Part shown: positions 32,119 to 39,617 of the stretch, in pieces
Position numbering within the stretch: position 1 is the stretch's first letter
How the letters are laid out: each line of letters begins with the position of its first letter
The notes under the pieces: model-generated
Database searches by the model: none
Told to the model about the DNA's origin: nothing
What the model saw: only the letters and a program-made list of their open reading frames with translations
Program-made: the position numbers and the translations under genes
Assembly (NCBI GenBank): GCA_964487545.1
Contig: CAZARI010000030.1
Coordinates: 1 to 39,617, forward strand
From: SKUL01 sp964487545
Lineage (GTDB): Bacteria > Bacteroidota > Bacteroidia > Flavobacteriales_D > SKUL01
Length of the DNA: 39,617 nt
Direction of reading: 5' to 3'

Positions 32119-32649
32119 ATGAGTGATACCATTGAAATTCCATTCAGCAAACAAAAAATACTGCTGCTGCTCATCGGTGCGGTGGGCTTTGTCACACTCG
32201 GCATTTTATTCATTATTTACTCCGAAACATTAGAAACTCGACTTCTGAGTTCTGATTTAATTCGAGTAGCAGGCATAGCAGCCATTGTGTTTTTTGGGGT
32301 TTGTTTTGTGTTTATCGCGATGAAATTACTGGATCAAAAAACCGGTCTCACCATTGACGAAAATGGAATAACGGATCACTCAAACGCCACCAGTGTTGGA
32401 TTGATTGAATGGAAGGATATCACCAGAATTGAGACCATAAAGGTGGAATCAACCAGCATACTGATATTACAGACTAATCAACCAGAAAAATACATCAGCC
32501 GGGCAAGAAACTGGCTTTCCAAAAGAGCCATGAAAGCCAATTACAAAATGTACGGCTCACCGATATCGATTATTTCGGGTTCATTGAAAATTAAGTTCAA
32601 TGATTTGGAACGGTTGATTTCGGAAGAATTCGAACGGAGAAAACAATAG
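32119..32649 (+). CDS. STM3941-family two-helix membrane protein
   Basis: The 176-residue protein begins MSDTIEIPFSKQKILLLLIG. Two membrane helices lie at about 12-33 and 44-66. A PH-like beta domain follows: KTGLTIDENGITDHSNATSVGLIEWKDIT gives strands at about 73-102, with a later ILILQT strand and a C-terminal helix (LKIKFNDLERLISEEFERRK). This layout matches the STM3941 family of unknown function found in many bacteria. The in-frame ATG at 32032 would add 29 residues and span the promoter element at 32080-32087, so ATG 32119 is chosen. The metal-dependent hydrolase gene follows on the same strand after 105 bases. Confidence 0.78.
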   Translation: MSDTIEIPFSKQKILLLLIGAVGFVTLGILFIIYSETLETRLLSSDLIRVAGIAAIVFFGVCFVFIAMKLLDQKTGLTIDENGITDHSNATSVGLIEWKDITRIETIKVESTSILILQTNQPEKYISRARNWLSKRAMKANYKMYGSPISIISGSLKIKFNDLERLISEEFERRKQ

Positions 32650-32754
32650 CAGCTTGTGGCTTACATCCAAAGCGTTGAAGTGCCTCGAAAAGACTGATAA
32701 TTAGAAAATATAATCTGCAATCTTTGTGGATATAAAATCCATAAGTAAACTCCG

Positions 32755-33769
32755 ATGCTGAAGCCATTTGGAAAAGCACCTGATAGAAACCGGATCAGGC
32801 AATCGCCTCATTTTAGGAACGGAAAATTCCAGAATCCTGTTTCCACAAGTACGGCTGGGTTCAGCCAAGTGCCTAATATTTTTAAGCATTTTATACTGCG
32901 GAATGTAGAACAGCGACCGGTAGGCAACTATCATTTCAACGAATTTAAACCTGTCGATTTCAAGGAACAGCCACTCCTGATAAACTGGCTGGGGCATGCT
33001 TCAGTTCTGATCAAACTCGGTGGTCAAAATATGCTGACCGACCCAATGCTTGGCAACCGCGCTTCGCCCTTTAAATGGCTCGGGCCGAAACGATTTTTCC
33101 CCACTCCCATTCCGATTGAAGATCTCCCTGCTCTTGACTTGGTACTGATTTCGCACGATCATTACGACCACCTCGATTACGATACGATTGTAGCAATTCA
33201 TAAACAAACAAAATATTTTGTGGTGCCAGTTGGCGTGATGGAAACGCTGCTGTTTTGGGGCGTGCCACGTCATAAAATCATCGAGTTGGAATGGTGGCAG
33301 GAAAAAAACATCGATGGAATAAACGTTACGGCTGCTCCGGCGCGACATTTTTCCGGACGGTTGTTTCACAGCAACAACACACACTGGAATTCCTATGTCA
33401 TCCGCAGCGATAAACACAACATCTATTTTGCCGGTGATTCCGGGTTTTTTGATCAGTATAAAGAACTGGCTGATCGCTTCGCTCCTTTTGATTTTTCATT
33501 TTTACCAGTAGGAGCTTATTTCGAAGAATGGCTGGATATTCACATGGATCCAGAAGAGGCGGTTAAAGTTTGGAAGATCATCCGTGGCGGTGCTTTTATT
33601 CCGATTCACTGGGGCACTTTCGACTTGGGATTGCATGCCTGGTACGAACCTGTTCAGCGGTTGGTTAAACTTTCTGCCCACGAACCGTTTCCATTGCTGA
33701 TACCAAAACCCGGTGAATGGTTCAATCCGCTGAATTATGAAGCGGATCTGCACTGGTGGACAAAATTTT
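32755..33769 (+). CDS. Metallo-beta-lactamase-fold hydrolase, NAPE-PLD/UlaG-like, cut by the assembly gap
   Basis: About 338 residues are readable before the N run. The N-terminus (NRIRQSPHFRNGKFQNPVST) is the usual opening of bacterial NAPE-phospholipase-D-like proteins. The metal-binding motif HDHYDH is at 134-139 within LVLISHDHYDHLDYDTI, preceded by NWLGHASVLIKLGG. Later ligands sit in the APARHFSGR, YFAGDSGFF and FIPIHWGTFDLG segments. Two zinc ions would hydrolyse a phosphodiester or similar bond; homologues act on N-acyl-phosphatidylethanolamine. The sequence reaches WWTKF at the gap, close to where homologues end, so only the last few residues are probably missing. The bases after the gap cannot be placed in frame. 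Confidence 0.87.
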
Positions 33770-33869
33770 NNNNNNNNNNNNNNNNNNNNNNNNNNNNNNN
33801 NNNNNNNNNNNNNNNNNNNNNNNNNNNNNNNNNNNNNNNNNNNNNNNNNNNNNNNNNNNNNNNNNNNNN
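33770..33869. other. Assembly gap of 100 N
   Basis: A run of exactly 100 N, the conventional placeholder for a scaffold gap of unknown length. Order and distance of genes across it are not proved by sequence. The stretch 33870-34023 after it has no gene I can support. Confidence 0.98.
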
Positions 33870-33951
33870 TCAAAGGTTTCCGGTTCCGTCAAAACTCCTG
33901 GATTGGTAGAAATTTCCAGATTTCAGTGACTTTGATGTATTAATGTAATAG

Positions 33952-33969
33952 AACGCAGATAACGCAGAT
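33952..33969. repeat. Tandem 9-bp direct repeat AACGCAGAT x2 beside the gap
   Basis: AACGCAGAT occurs twice in perfect tandem, followed by TGAACAGAG. Very similar ACGCAGAT-rich intergenic sequences occur as dispersed repeats in Bacteroidota genomes (from memory). A dispersed repeat here would explain why the assembly broke 80 bases to the left. Confidence 0.5.
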
Positions 33970-34023
33970 TGAACAGAGTGGCCTTGCAATAAAATCCGAG
34001 CAAATCAGCAGAACTACCCCCAC

Positions 34024-34308
34024 CTACTCCTTTCCAGCCTTTAGCACAGCCTTCTTCCGATACCGGATCATCAGGTAAAGCATCAATGAATTCAGCGCAA
34101 GCGATGCGCCGTTGGTCGCTATCAGCGGAAAATCATTGCGCACAACGCCGTACATCGTCCACAGAAAAACACCGAGCATCAACACGGCAAACATCCACGG
34201 CGAAACATCCGCTACTTTTTTCGTCTTCCACGCCTTGCGGATTTGCGGCAACGTGGAAATCGTGGTGCAGATTCCTGCGGTGATTCCCAAAACATCAACC
34301 CACTCCAA
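34024..34308 (-). CDS. SemiSWEET-type sugar transporter
   Basis: The 94-residue protein has three membrane helices, the half-unit of eukaryotic SWEET transporters, and works as a homodimer for sugar uniport. Helix 1 carries the PQ-loop motif in ISTLPQIRKAWKTKKVADVS at about 17-36. Helix 2 is PWMFAVLMLGVFLWTMYGVV, and helix 3 has the Asn-containing segment ATNGASLALNSLMLYLMI. The size and signatures match bacterial SemiSWEETs. It lies 84 bases downstream of the topoisomerase gene on the same strand, which could make it the last gene of the end-joining cluster's transcript, though no functional link is evident. The sugar cannot be predicted. Confidence 0.92.
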   Translation of the reverse strand: MEWVDVLGITAGICTTISTLPQIRKAWKTKKVADVSPWMFAVLMLGVFLWTMYGVVRNDFPLIATNGASLALNSLMLYLMIRYRKKAVLKAGKE

Positions 34309-34392
34309 ACCTAGTGGTTGTTTACTTTAGCTGTTGTCAAGCAGGAAAGTGCATTCCAATTTTCCATAATTATTCGTTTTGGCTGAATAAAT

Positions 34393-35454
34393 TCAACAGA
34401 TTTCAATTAATTTTTCTTTTTCGTTGGATGCGTTCTCCTTCAGGTGTTGTTCCACCAGAAAAAGCGCCACCTTTTCGTGAATATCAAGCTGTGGGCCGAG
34501 TTTGGCGTACTTCCTCTCTGCCGCTTTCTGCAATTGCTCAACATTTAGGTCATCATTTTCTGCGCGCTCCAGAATACACGGATGGATATAATATTCCCTG
34601 CAAATGGCTACGGTGTTACCGAGTTTCTTCGCAACATTCCGCACCAGGCTGGTGGTGAATTTCATTCGCGGATTGGCAGCAACTTCGGCCTTTGTTTTTT
34701 CAAAAGCCCTCATCGCCAGCACAGTGCCGCCCCAGGTTCTGAAATCCTTGGCCGTGAAACCACCATCACTGACTTCGTGTAGGTAGGCATTCACATCCTG
34801 CGACGACAAAACACTCTTCGTCCCATTTTCATCGATGTATTTGAAAATCTCATATCCGGGCAATGCACTGCATTCCTTTATCAACTTGATAAGTCGCGGC
34901 TTGCGAATGGTCACCTCCTGTTCCTTTCCGCTTTTGGCTTTGAAATGAAACTCAACCGAAGAGCCATTCATGGCCATGTGTCTTCTGCGCAGGGTGGTTA
35001 ATCCGTAGCTTTCATTCTCTTTTGCGTAGGCCAGGTTTCCGATGCGCAGATAACTTTCGTCGAGCAAACTCACCACCAAGGCAGTGACTTTATCTCTCGG
35101 CCAGCCCTGTTTCCGCAGGTCTTTCTGAACGCGTTGGCGAATCTCCGGCAGCGCCTTAGCGAACTCCGTCATTTTTGCAAACTTGCTGGCATTTCGGTAT
35201 TCCGTCCATCTCGGATGATAAATGTATTGTTTGCGGCTTTTGTCATCCAGTCCAGTAGCCTGAATATGGCCACGCGGATCGGAAGCTATCCACACCGACT
35301 TCCACGCCGGTGGAATGCCGAGGGAGGAAATTCTGTCGATCGTTTCCTGATCGGTGATCTTTGTTCCGTTTTCGTCAAAAAATTCAAACCCTTTTCCCCT
35401 GCCCTTTCTCCGAAAACCGGGAGAATCATCGGAACGATAAACCAGCTCTTTCAT
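34393..35454 (-). CDS. DNA topoisomerase IB (poxvirus-like)
   Basis: The 353-residue protein is a bacterial type IB topoisomerase, which relaxes supercoils by nicking one strand through a 3'-phosphotyrosine. The N-terminal DNA clamp includes LGIPPAWKSVWIASDPRGHI and ATGLDDKSRKQYIYHPRW. The catalytic domain shows LLDESYLRIGNLAYAKENES with an active-site Arg, the TTLRRRHM strand, DFRTWGGTVLAMRAF, and the nucleophile Y289 in ICREYYIHPCIL. All key elements are present, so it should be active. Its ATG overlaps the LigD stop (ATGA, 35451-35454), so translation is coupled to the end-joining ligase. That suggests a role in break repair or in relaxing DNA during it, which is inference. Confidence 0.95.
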   Translation of the reverse strand: MKELVYRSDDSPGFRRKGRGKGFEFFDENGTKITDQETIDRISSLGIPPAWKSVWIASDPRGHIQATGLDDKSRKQYIYHPRWTEYRNASKFAKMTEFAKALPEIRQRVQKDLRKQGWPRDKVTALVVSLLDESYLRIGNLAYAKENESYGLTTLRRRHMAMNGSSVEFHFKAKSGKEQEVTIRKPRLIKLIKECSALPGYEIFKYIDENGTKSVLSSQDVNAYLHEVSDGGFTAKDFRTWGGTVLAMRAFEKTKAEVAANPRMKFTTSLVRNVAKKLGNTVAICREYYIHPCILERAENDDLNVEQLQKAAERKYAKLGPQLDIHEKVALFLVEQHLKENASNEKEKLIEIC

Positions 35455-37913
35455 CGCGCATTTTCAATTTTGTTGACCAACGTCTCCAACTTAATTCGAC
35501 GTCGGTACAAATCTTTCCATTGCGCTGCGGTTTCTTCGAGCATTTCGGGAACGGTGTGTATGTTCAGCTCCTGCAACGAGGAAAGGTTCTGAAACTGCTG
35601 CCACGACACTGGAGTAGAGACCGGAGCTCCCTTTTTCACCCGCAGCGAATACGGGGTGGCCATGGTTTTTCCACGGCTGTTTTGCAGGTAATCGAGGTAA
35701 ATTTTTTTAACGCGTTTTTTCGGCATCCGCTCCAAGGATCCGATATCTGGCAATTCCTTCAGCCAAATTTTGCCGATGATGTGCGCCGCTGTTCTAACTT
35801 GTCGGTGGGTGTATTTTGGCTGCAGCGGAACGTAAAGATGAAGCCCGGAACCACCAGAAGTCTTGATACCGCAGGGAATTTCCCAATCATTCAGCAGGTC
35901 GATCAGTACCTTGGTGGCGCGTTTTATTTCATCAAATGTATTGTCCTGCGGATCGAGATCCAATACCAGATGATCGGGAAAATCGAGGTGATCTTTGCGG
36001 CTGTTCCACGCGTGCATTTCCACACATCCCCAGTTGGCCAAAAATAGCAAAGTGCTTTTGTTGTTGCACATCGCATAGTTGATTTCATCTTTGTCAGAAC
36101 TCTTGGAAGTCAACGCAATGGTCTGCACATATCCCGGCACTTCTTGTGAAACATCCTTTTGGTAAAACCCTTTGTCATTGATGCCATTTGGGTTTCTTTT
36201 TAATGTGAGCGGACGGTCTTTTAAGTGCGGAAGCATCACGTCGGCCACAGTTTCGTAGTAATGGATGATGTCTTTTTTGCGAATATTCTGCTCCGGAAAA
36301 AACACCTTGTCGGGGTTCGAAATTTTGACGTTGCTCACGGTTGGTGTTTTGCTTTTTGAATCGCTGAGATGATCGGCTGGGTTGTAGAATTTTTCTGATT
36401 GCAAACGCAGAAAAACCGGATGGCGCAACTTGCCGTCTTCGGTTTTTTCGCTGAACTTGATTTCGGCGTATAGCTTTGGTTTCAGCCAGAAAAGCACCTT
36501 TTCTTTTACCTTCACTGGAGGTGTTTTTGTTTTGTGCCCGGTGAATATTTTGATCAATTCATCGGTCTGCCTATCGCCAAAACCGGAGCCTACTTTTCCG
36601 GCGTATTCAAAATCTCCGTTCACCGGTCGAGCCAGCAGTACAGCACCGAACGATCTTCCTGTAGCCGTACTCGGAGTCACCCCAATCACCACGAGATCCT
36701 CTTCCTTGATGTTTTTCATTTTCAGCCAATAACTGCTGCGGCTGTTTTTCACATACGGACTGTCTTTCTTCTTGGCAATGATTCCTTCGAGTCCGAGTTC
36801 TTTGCTGGCGGCCAGAAATCTTTCACCCTGTTCTTCAATGTGTTTGCTGATTTTGATGTGCGGATCTTTTGTGTTGCTCAGTAATTCTTTCAGCACCTCC
36901 TTTCGGTCAATCAGCGGAAGTTTTGAAAGGTCTTTTCCTTCGAAAAAAATCAGGTCGAAAAGCACAATGCGCAGGGTTCCTTTCACTCCATTTTTGACGT
37001 ATTGCTGCAGTTTCTGAAAGTCTCCACCGCCCGATTTATCGATTACAATAATTTCTGAATCCGCAACGAAATCAGCAGGAATAGTCAATACCGCTTCAAC
37101 CAAATCTTTAAACGTTTCGTTGAGTAGATTTCCGTTTCGGCTGTACAATTTCACCTGATCTTTTTCCTTAAAAATCAGGCAACGATAGCCGTCGTATTTC
37201 GCTTCAAAAATCCAGTCGGGATCGGTAAAAGGTGATTTGGAAAGTTTGGCCAGCATTGGTGAAAATGGTGCCGGAAAATCTGCTTTGCTCCCTTTACGGA
37301 CTTTTGGTTTGGCGGTCGGTTTTTTAGTCGTGGCTTTTTTGGGACTGGTGTTTTTCTTCAGATCCTCTACTGTTTTTCCACTGAGGACACTGGTTTCGTC
37401 AAATGTTTTCTTTTTTGACGCAAAGTCATCCTTGACTTTGATCAACAACCAGAGTCGTTTTTCTTTGTCAGTTCTGATGAGGCTGTATTCGCCCTTCATT
37501 TTTTTTCCGTCAAAAAAGAGATGAATGCGTCCGGCTTTGTATTGCTTTTCGAGCATGTCGGAAAGATCCTGCTCGGGCTTGTCCGGGGGTTGACGATAAG
37601 TGGCCGTATCCCAGACAATCATTTCGCCAGCGCCGTAATTACCTTTTGGAATGTTGCCTTCAAAATCGAGGTATTTCACCGGGTGATTTTCAGTCTGAAC
37701 CGCCAATCGCTTCACCGCTGGATCTGCAGAAATTCCTTTGGGAACTGCCCAGCTCAGCAACACGCCATTGTGTTCGATGCGCAGGTCGTAGTGCAGTCGG
37801 GAGGCCGCGTGTTTCTGCACCGTAAACCGATGTTTGCTTTTTTTTGGTTTTACGGCCTTTGGTTCAGGCGAAGCAGAAAAATCGCGTTTTTTGATGTATT
37901 CTTTCAAAGACAT
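35451..37913 (-). CDS. ligD: Multidomain ATP-dependent DNA ligase LigD (PE-ligase-polymerase order)
   Basis: The 820-residue protein holds all three LigD activities. The 3'-phosphoesterase domain covers about 1-165, with KHAASRLHYDLRIEHNG and FEGNIPKGNYGAG. A Lys/Thr/Pro-rich linker (about 165-212) leads to the ligase domain, about 213-505, with adenylated K239 in FEAKYDGYRC and motif III-like LFDLIFFEGKDL. The primase-polymerase domain covers about 540-810: NPDKVFFPEQNIRKKDIIHY, then the metal-binding LVLDLDPQDNTF and GGSGLHLYVPL. With Ku it performs bacterial non-homologous end joining: end trimming, fill-in with ribonucleotides, and sealing. The order differs from mycobacterial LigD (polymerase first) and matches the Pseudomonas type. 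Ku ends 14 bases upstream; TopIB overlaps downstream. Confidence 0.96.
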   Translation of the reverse strand: MSLKEYIKKRDFSASPEPKAVKPKKSKHRFTVQKHAASRLHYDLRIEHNGVLLSWAVPKGISADPAVKRLAVQTENHPVKYLDFEGNIPKGNYGAGEMIVWDTATYRQPPDKPEQDLSDMLEKQYKAGRIHLFFDGKKMKGEYSLIRTDKEKRLWLLIKVKDDFASKKKTFDETSVLSGKTVEDLKKNTSPKKATTKKPTAKPKVRKGSKADFPAPFSPMLAKLSKSPFTDPDWIFEAKYDGYRCLIFKEKDQVKLYSRNGNLLNETFKDLVEAVLTIPADFVADSEIIVIDKSGGGDFQKLQQYVKNGVKGTLRIVLFDLIFFEGKDLSKLPLIDRKEVLKELLSNTKDPHIKISKHIEEQGERFLAASKELGLEGIIAKKKDSPYVKNSRSSYWLKMKNIKEEDLVVIGVTPSTATGRSFGAVLLARPVNGDFEYAGKVGSGFGDRQTDELIKIFTGHKTKTPPVKVKEKVLFWLKPKLYAEIKFSEKTEDGKLRHPVFLRLQSEKFYNPADHLSDSKSKTPTVSNVKISNPDKVFFPEQNIRKKDIIHYYETVADVMLPHLKDRPLTLKRNPNGINDKGFYQKDVSQEVPGYVQTIALTSKSSDKDEINYAMCNNKSTLLFLANWGCVEMHAWNSRKDHLDFPDHLVLDLDPQDNTFDEIKRATKVLIDLLNDWEIPCGIKTSGGSGLHLYVPLQPKYTHRQVRTAAHIIGKIWLKELPDIGSLERMPKKRVKKIYLDYLQNSRGKTMATPYSLRVKKGAPVSTPVSWQQFQNLSSLQELNIHTVPEMLEETAAQWKDLYRRRIKLETLVNKIENAR

Positions 37914-37927
37914 GGCTCACCGTTTTG

Positions 37928-38698
37928 TCAGGCTTTGATTTCTTCGAGAGAAGCTTTCAACTCTTCGAGCAGGCTATCGGGCATGGTCGTTTCCTTTTGC
38001 TTTTTACCCTTTTTGATTTTTGGTTTGGCACCTTTTTTCTTCTTTTTGATGATCTTCAACAACCGATCATTGTATTCATCTTTATATTTTTCACCCTCAA
38101 AGGCCCCGCTCATTTTTTCGATCAGGGAAACGGCCATATTCAGTTCTTCCTTGCCCACTTTGCTTTTTGAAGACTTAACCGAATCAAGCGGACGCAGGTC
38201 TTCGTGCCAGTGCATTTCAATCATATAAAGATGTCCTTCGCCGGCCTGAAGCAAGCCCATTTTTTCGCGGTTACGCATTACAAAACTGCACAGGCCACCC
38301 AGCTTTTTCTTCTCCATGGCCTTGCGCAATAGGTTGAAAGTTGAACCAGCCCCCTTTTCGGGTTCAATGAGAATGGTGCGCTTGAAGTAGCGCGGACTTA
38401 CATCGGCGATATTCACGAAGCGGAAAATATCCAGCGTTTCGGATTTTTCCATCGCGGCCTCTTTAAAATCCTCTTTGTCGAGCGACACGTAGTGATCGTC
38501 AATTTTATAACCCTTCACGATATTCTCCCACGGCACTTCTTTGCCGTCCTTATCGCACACGCGCACATATTTGATGTTGCATTGATCCTCGTCGCGAAGC
38601 ATATCCAATGGAAGATTGTGCGAGGTGTTTCCTGCAAACAATTTCACCGGAATGTAAACCAGTCCGAACCGAATTCCGCCTTTCCATAAAGCCCTCAT
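37928..38698 (-). CDS. ku: Ku homodimeric DNA-end-binding protein
   Basis: The protein of about 256 residues begins MRALWKGGIRFGLVYIPVKLF, the usual bacterial Ku opening; an ATG at 38722 would add eight lysine-rich residues and is less likely. The core follows with CNIKYVRVCDKDGKEVPWE, VKGYKIDDHYVSLDKEDF and YLMIEMHWHEDLRPL-type segments (the last reads GHLYMIEMHWHEDLRPLD). It forms a ring around broken DNA ends and recruits LigD. The C-terminus has an extended basic tail (IIKKKKKGAKPKIKKGKK) followed by an acidic helix, as in Ku proteins that thread or bind DNA beyond the ring. It is the first gene of the Ku-LigD-TopIB run; a TACTTTTA element lies at 38774-38781. Confidence 0.96.
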   Translation of the reverse strand: MRALWKGGIRFGLVYIPVKLFAGNTSHNLPLDMLRDEDQCNIKYVRVCDKDGKEVPWENIVKGYKIDDHYVSLDKEDFKEAAMEKSETLDIFRFVNIADVSPRYFKRTILIEPEKGAGSTFNLLRKAMEKKKLGGLCSFVMRNREKMGLLQAGEGHLYMIEMHWHEDLRPLDSVKSSKSKVGKEELNMAVSLIEKMSGAFEGEKYKDEYNDRLLKIIKKKKKGAKPKIKKGKKQKETTMPDSLLEELKASLEEIKA

Positions 38699-38773
38699 AG
38701 CGTTTAATTTTTTCTGTTTCAATTTTGATGTCGAACGGAAAACCGAAAGACATCCGCACCACCGAACCTGCGT

Positions 38774-38781
38774 TAAAAGTA
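38774..38781 (-). promoter_or_regulatory. Possible -7 element for the Ku-LigD-TopIB run
   Basis: The minus strand reads TACTTTTA, one mismatch from TAnnTTTG, 75 bases before ATG 38698. No -33 TTTG is clear. Tentative. Confidence 0.3.
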
Positions 38782-38891
38782 CCGGAGGTGCATGTGTCAG
38801 AATGACTGACTAAACTAAGATACGCAGAAATATGAAACGGCTTCAGCGGCTGTTGTTACAAAATCTTAAAGGACAAAATGAGCCAACGCTG

Positions 38892-39305
38892 TTAATCCCA
38901 AGGGTTGTACGATCCGAAATTCCAGACTACGCCTTCGGGATCCCGGCAGGTATAACCGCGGCCACCATAATCTGCATCTTCAACATCGAGAATGATCTCG
39001 GCACCGGCAGGTACCGCTCTTGTGTAGTGTTCGTCAATATCCTTCACCACGATATACGCCGATTGGGTGTTGATAAAATCCGGTGATTTTGGCGGTTGAA
39101 GCACCTTGCCGAATTCGTTGTCGAGCATTGGGCCGAGCATGATCATTCCGTTGCCGAAAGTAAGCTGGGCATGTGTGATGGAACCGTCATCTCCGGGTAC
39201 TACCAGGTGCTTCTCAAAACCAAAAGCTGCGCACAGCCATTCAATGGCCTTGCCGGTATTTTTGTAGCGCATGGTCGGAATGATGGTTGCGTTTTGAGCA
39301 AACAT
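38892..39305 (-). CDS. VOC-superfamily (glyoxalase/PhnB-like) protein
   Basis: The 137-residue protein consists of paired beta-alpha-beta-beta-beta modules of the vicinal oxygen chelate fold. It opens ATIIPTMRYKNTGKAIEWLC, has ITHAQLTFGNGMIMLGPM at about 43-60, and in the second half AYIVVKDIDEHYTRAVPAGA and GGRGYTCRDPEGVVWNFGSY. The closest layout is the PhnB/YdhR-type group of VOC proteins, which includes enzymes and resistance proteins. H44 and E124 are plausible metal ligands of the fold. The function is unknown. The 54-residue membrane protein gene lies just upstream on the same strand, with nine bases between them. Confidence 0.88.
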   Translation of the reverse strand: MFAQNATIIPTMRYKNTGKAIEWLCAAFGFEKHLVVPGDDGSITHAQLTFGNGMIMLGPMLDNEFGKVLQPPKSPDFINTQSAYIVVKDIDEHYTRAVPAGAEIILDVEDADYGGRGYTCRDPEGVVWNFGSYNPWD

Positions 39306-39314
39306 TACAAATTG

Positions 39315-39479
39315 TTAGGTTTTGGCTTTCCAGGTGAAATAAACGATAGCGATAATAATAGACCAGAGAATAAATCCGATCAGGGCTTCGAGCAAACTGA
39401 GAATGGCGGCGATTATAAGTCCTGCCAATGCGATGATGCCGATGATCACCAGCACGGCAATAAAAAGTGTTTTGTTCAT
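39315..39479 (-). CDS. Small two-helix membrane protein (54 residues)
   Basis: A short frame on the minus strand, ATG 39479 to TAA 39315-39317, encodes MNKTLFIAVLVIIGIIALAG followed by LIIAAILSLLEALIGFILWS and IIIAIVYFTWKAKT. That is two hydrophobic helices separated by a Ser-Leu-Leu-Glu turn, ending in a lysine-rich tail. The composition, the Lys start and tail, and its tight placement before the VOC gene argue for a real gene. It resembles the many small Bacteroidota inner-membrane proteins without assigned function. Family and role are unknown. Confidence 0.7.
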   Translation of the reverse strand: MNKTLFIAVLVIIGIIALAGLIIAAILSLLEALIGFILWSIIIAIVYFTWKAKT

Positions 39480-39617
39480 ACCTGCGTTTTTAATGCTCAG
39501 GATTTTTTTGTTCTGAGACTATTAAATATCCTAAAAATTAATGGAAAAGCAGTAGAAACATTGGGTAAATATGGCTGATTGGATTTACGAAACCTCGAAC
39601 TTAGAGAGCATATACTT

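Noticed and set aside
33870..33951. C-terminal end of the metal-dependent hydrolase after the gap
   Set aside because: The gap length is unknown, so the reading frame cannot be carried across; short frames there are unsupported.
35361..36047. 228-residue plus-strand frame inside LigD
   Set aside because: It is antisense to the conserved LigD polymerase domain and has no recognisable domain; a shadow frame.
39498..39519. CTCAG/CTGAG inverted repeat with a T-rich loop
   Set aside because: A five-base stem with a 12-base loop is weak, and no T tract follows in a useful direction.
39571..39617. Possible start of a plus-strand gene at the right edge (MADWIYETSNLESIY)
   Set aside because: Only 15 codons are visible, with no good promoter or conserved motif. 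It cannot be supported from this window.

Overview
The window reads as a draft or metagenome contig from a member of the Bacteroidota (class Bacteroidia or Flavobacteriia; I cannot place it in a family). The evidence is the recurring TAnnTTTG promoter element, the near absence of Shine-Dalgarno sites, a type IX secretion C-terminal sorting domain, PorE-like TPR/PD40/OmpA proteins, and a 2-oxoacid dehydrogenase E1 start typical of the phylum. Genes are densely packed, with many 4-bp ATGA/GTGA overlaps. A run of 100 N (33770-33869) is a scaffold gap. I see no tRNA, rRNA, CRISPR array, insertion sequence or phage gene.

Layout. 1-224: start of a 2-oxoacid dehydrogenase E1 gene (minus). 443-5976: a formate/one-carbon block, with fhs and fdhD translationally coupled, an opposing MazF-type toxin/antitoxin pair, then an FdhF/YdeP-type molybdopterin oxidoreductase. 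5973-7092: a serine-acetyltransferase-like enzyme with a TTG start, and a small lipoprotein. 7311-11355: recR, a large GT2/PGT-like fusion protein, and a 2-oxoacid dehydrogenase E2. 11428-15181: two secreted TPR + PD40 proteins, the first with a PorE-like architecture. 15243-17355: a DnaQ-like exonuclease, an FAH-family hydrolase and a TPR lipoprotein. 17359-23324 (minus): a DUF4197 lipoprotein, a single-domain response regulator, a 1294-residue multi-PAS histidine kinase, a three-repeat helical protein and a LapA-like membrane protein. 23438-26815: a class A penicillin-binding protein and a secreted lipase-3 protein. 26819-30714 (minus): a pentaheme cytochrome carrying a T9SS sorting domain, a GT-C/PIG-V-like membrane glycosyltransferase, and a secreted protein built of 16-residue repeats. 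31001-33769: a CFA-synthase-like methyltransferase, an STM3941-like membrane protein, and a metallo-beta-lactamase-fold hydrolase cut by the gap. 34024-38698 (minus): SemiSWEET, topoisomerase IB, LigD and Ku. 38892-39479 (minus): a VOC protein and a 54-residue membrane protein.

How the genes fit together. Fhs, FdhD and the oxidoreductase plausibly form one formate module, interrupted by a toxin-antitoxin cassette. Ku, LigD and TopIB form a compact non-homologous end-joining operon in which the LigD stop and the TopIB start overlap. The PorE-like protein and the sorting-domain cytochrome both point to an active type IX secretion system. The histidine kinase and response regulator are one coupled signalling unit. 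No wholly new system is evident. The least explained items are the NHEJ/TopIB coupling, the T9SS pentaheme cytochrome, the degenerate PGT fusion, the repeat protein, and a plus-strand terminator with no gene in front of it.
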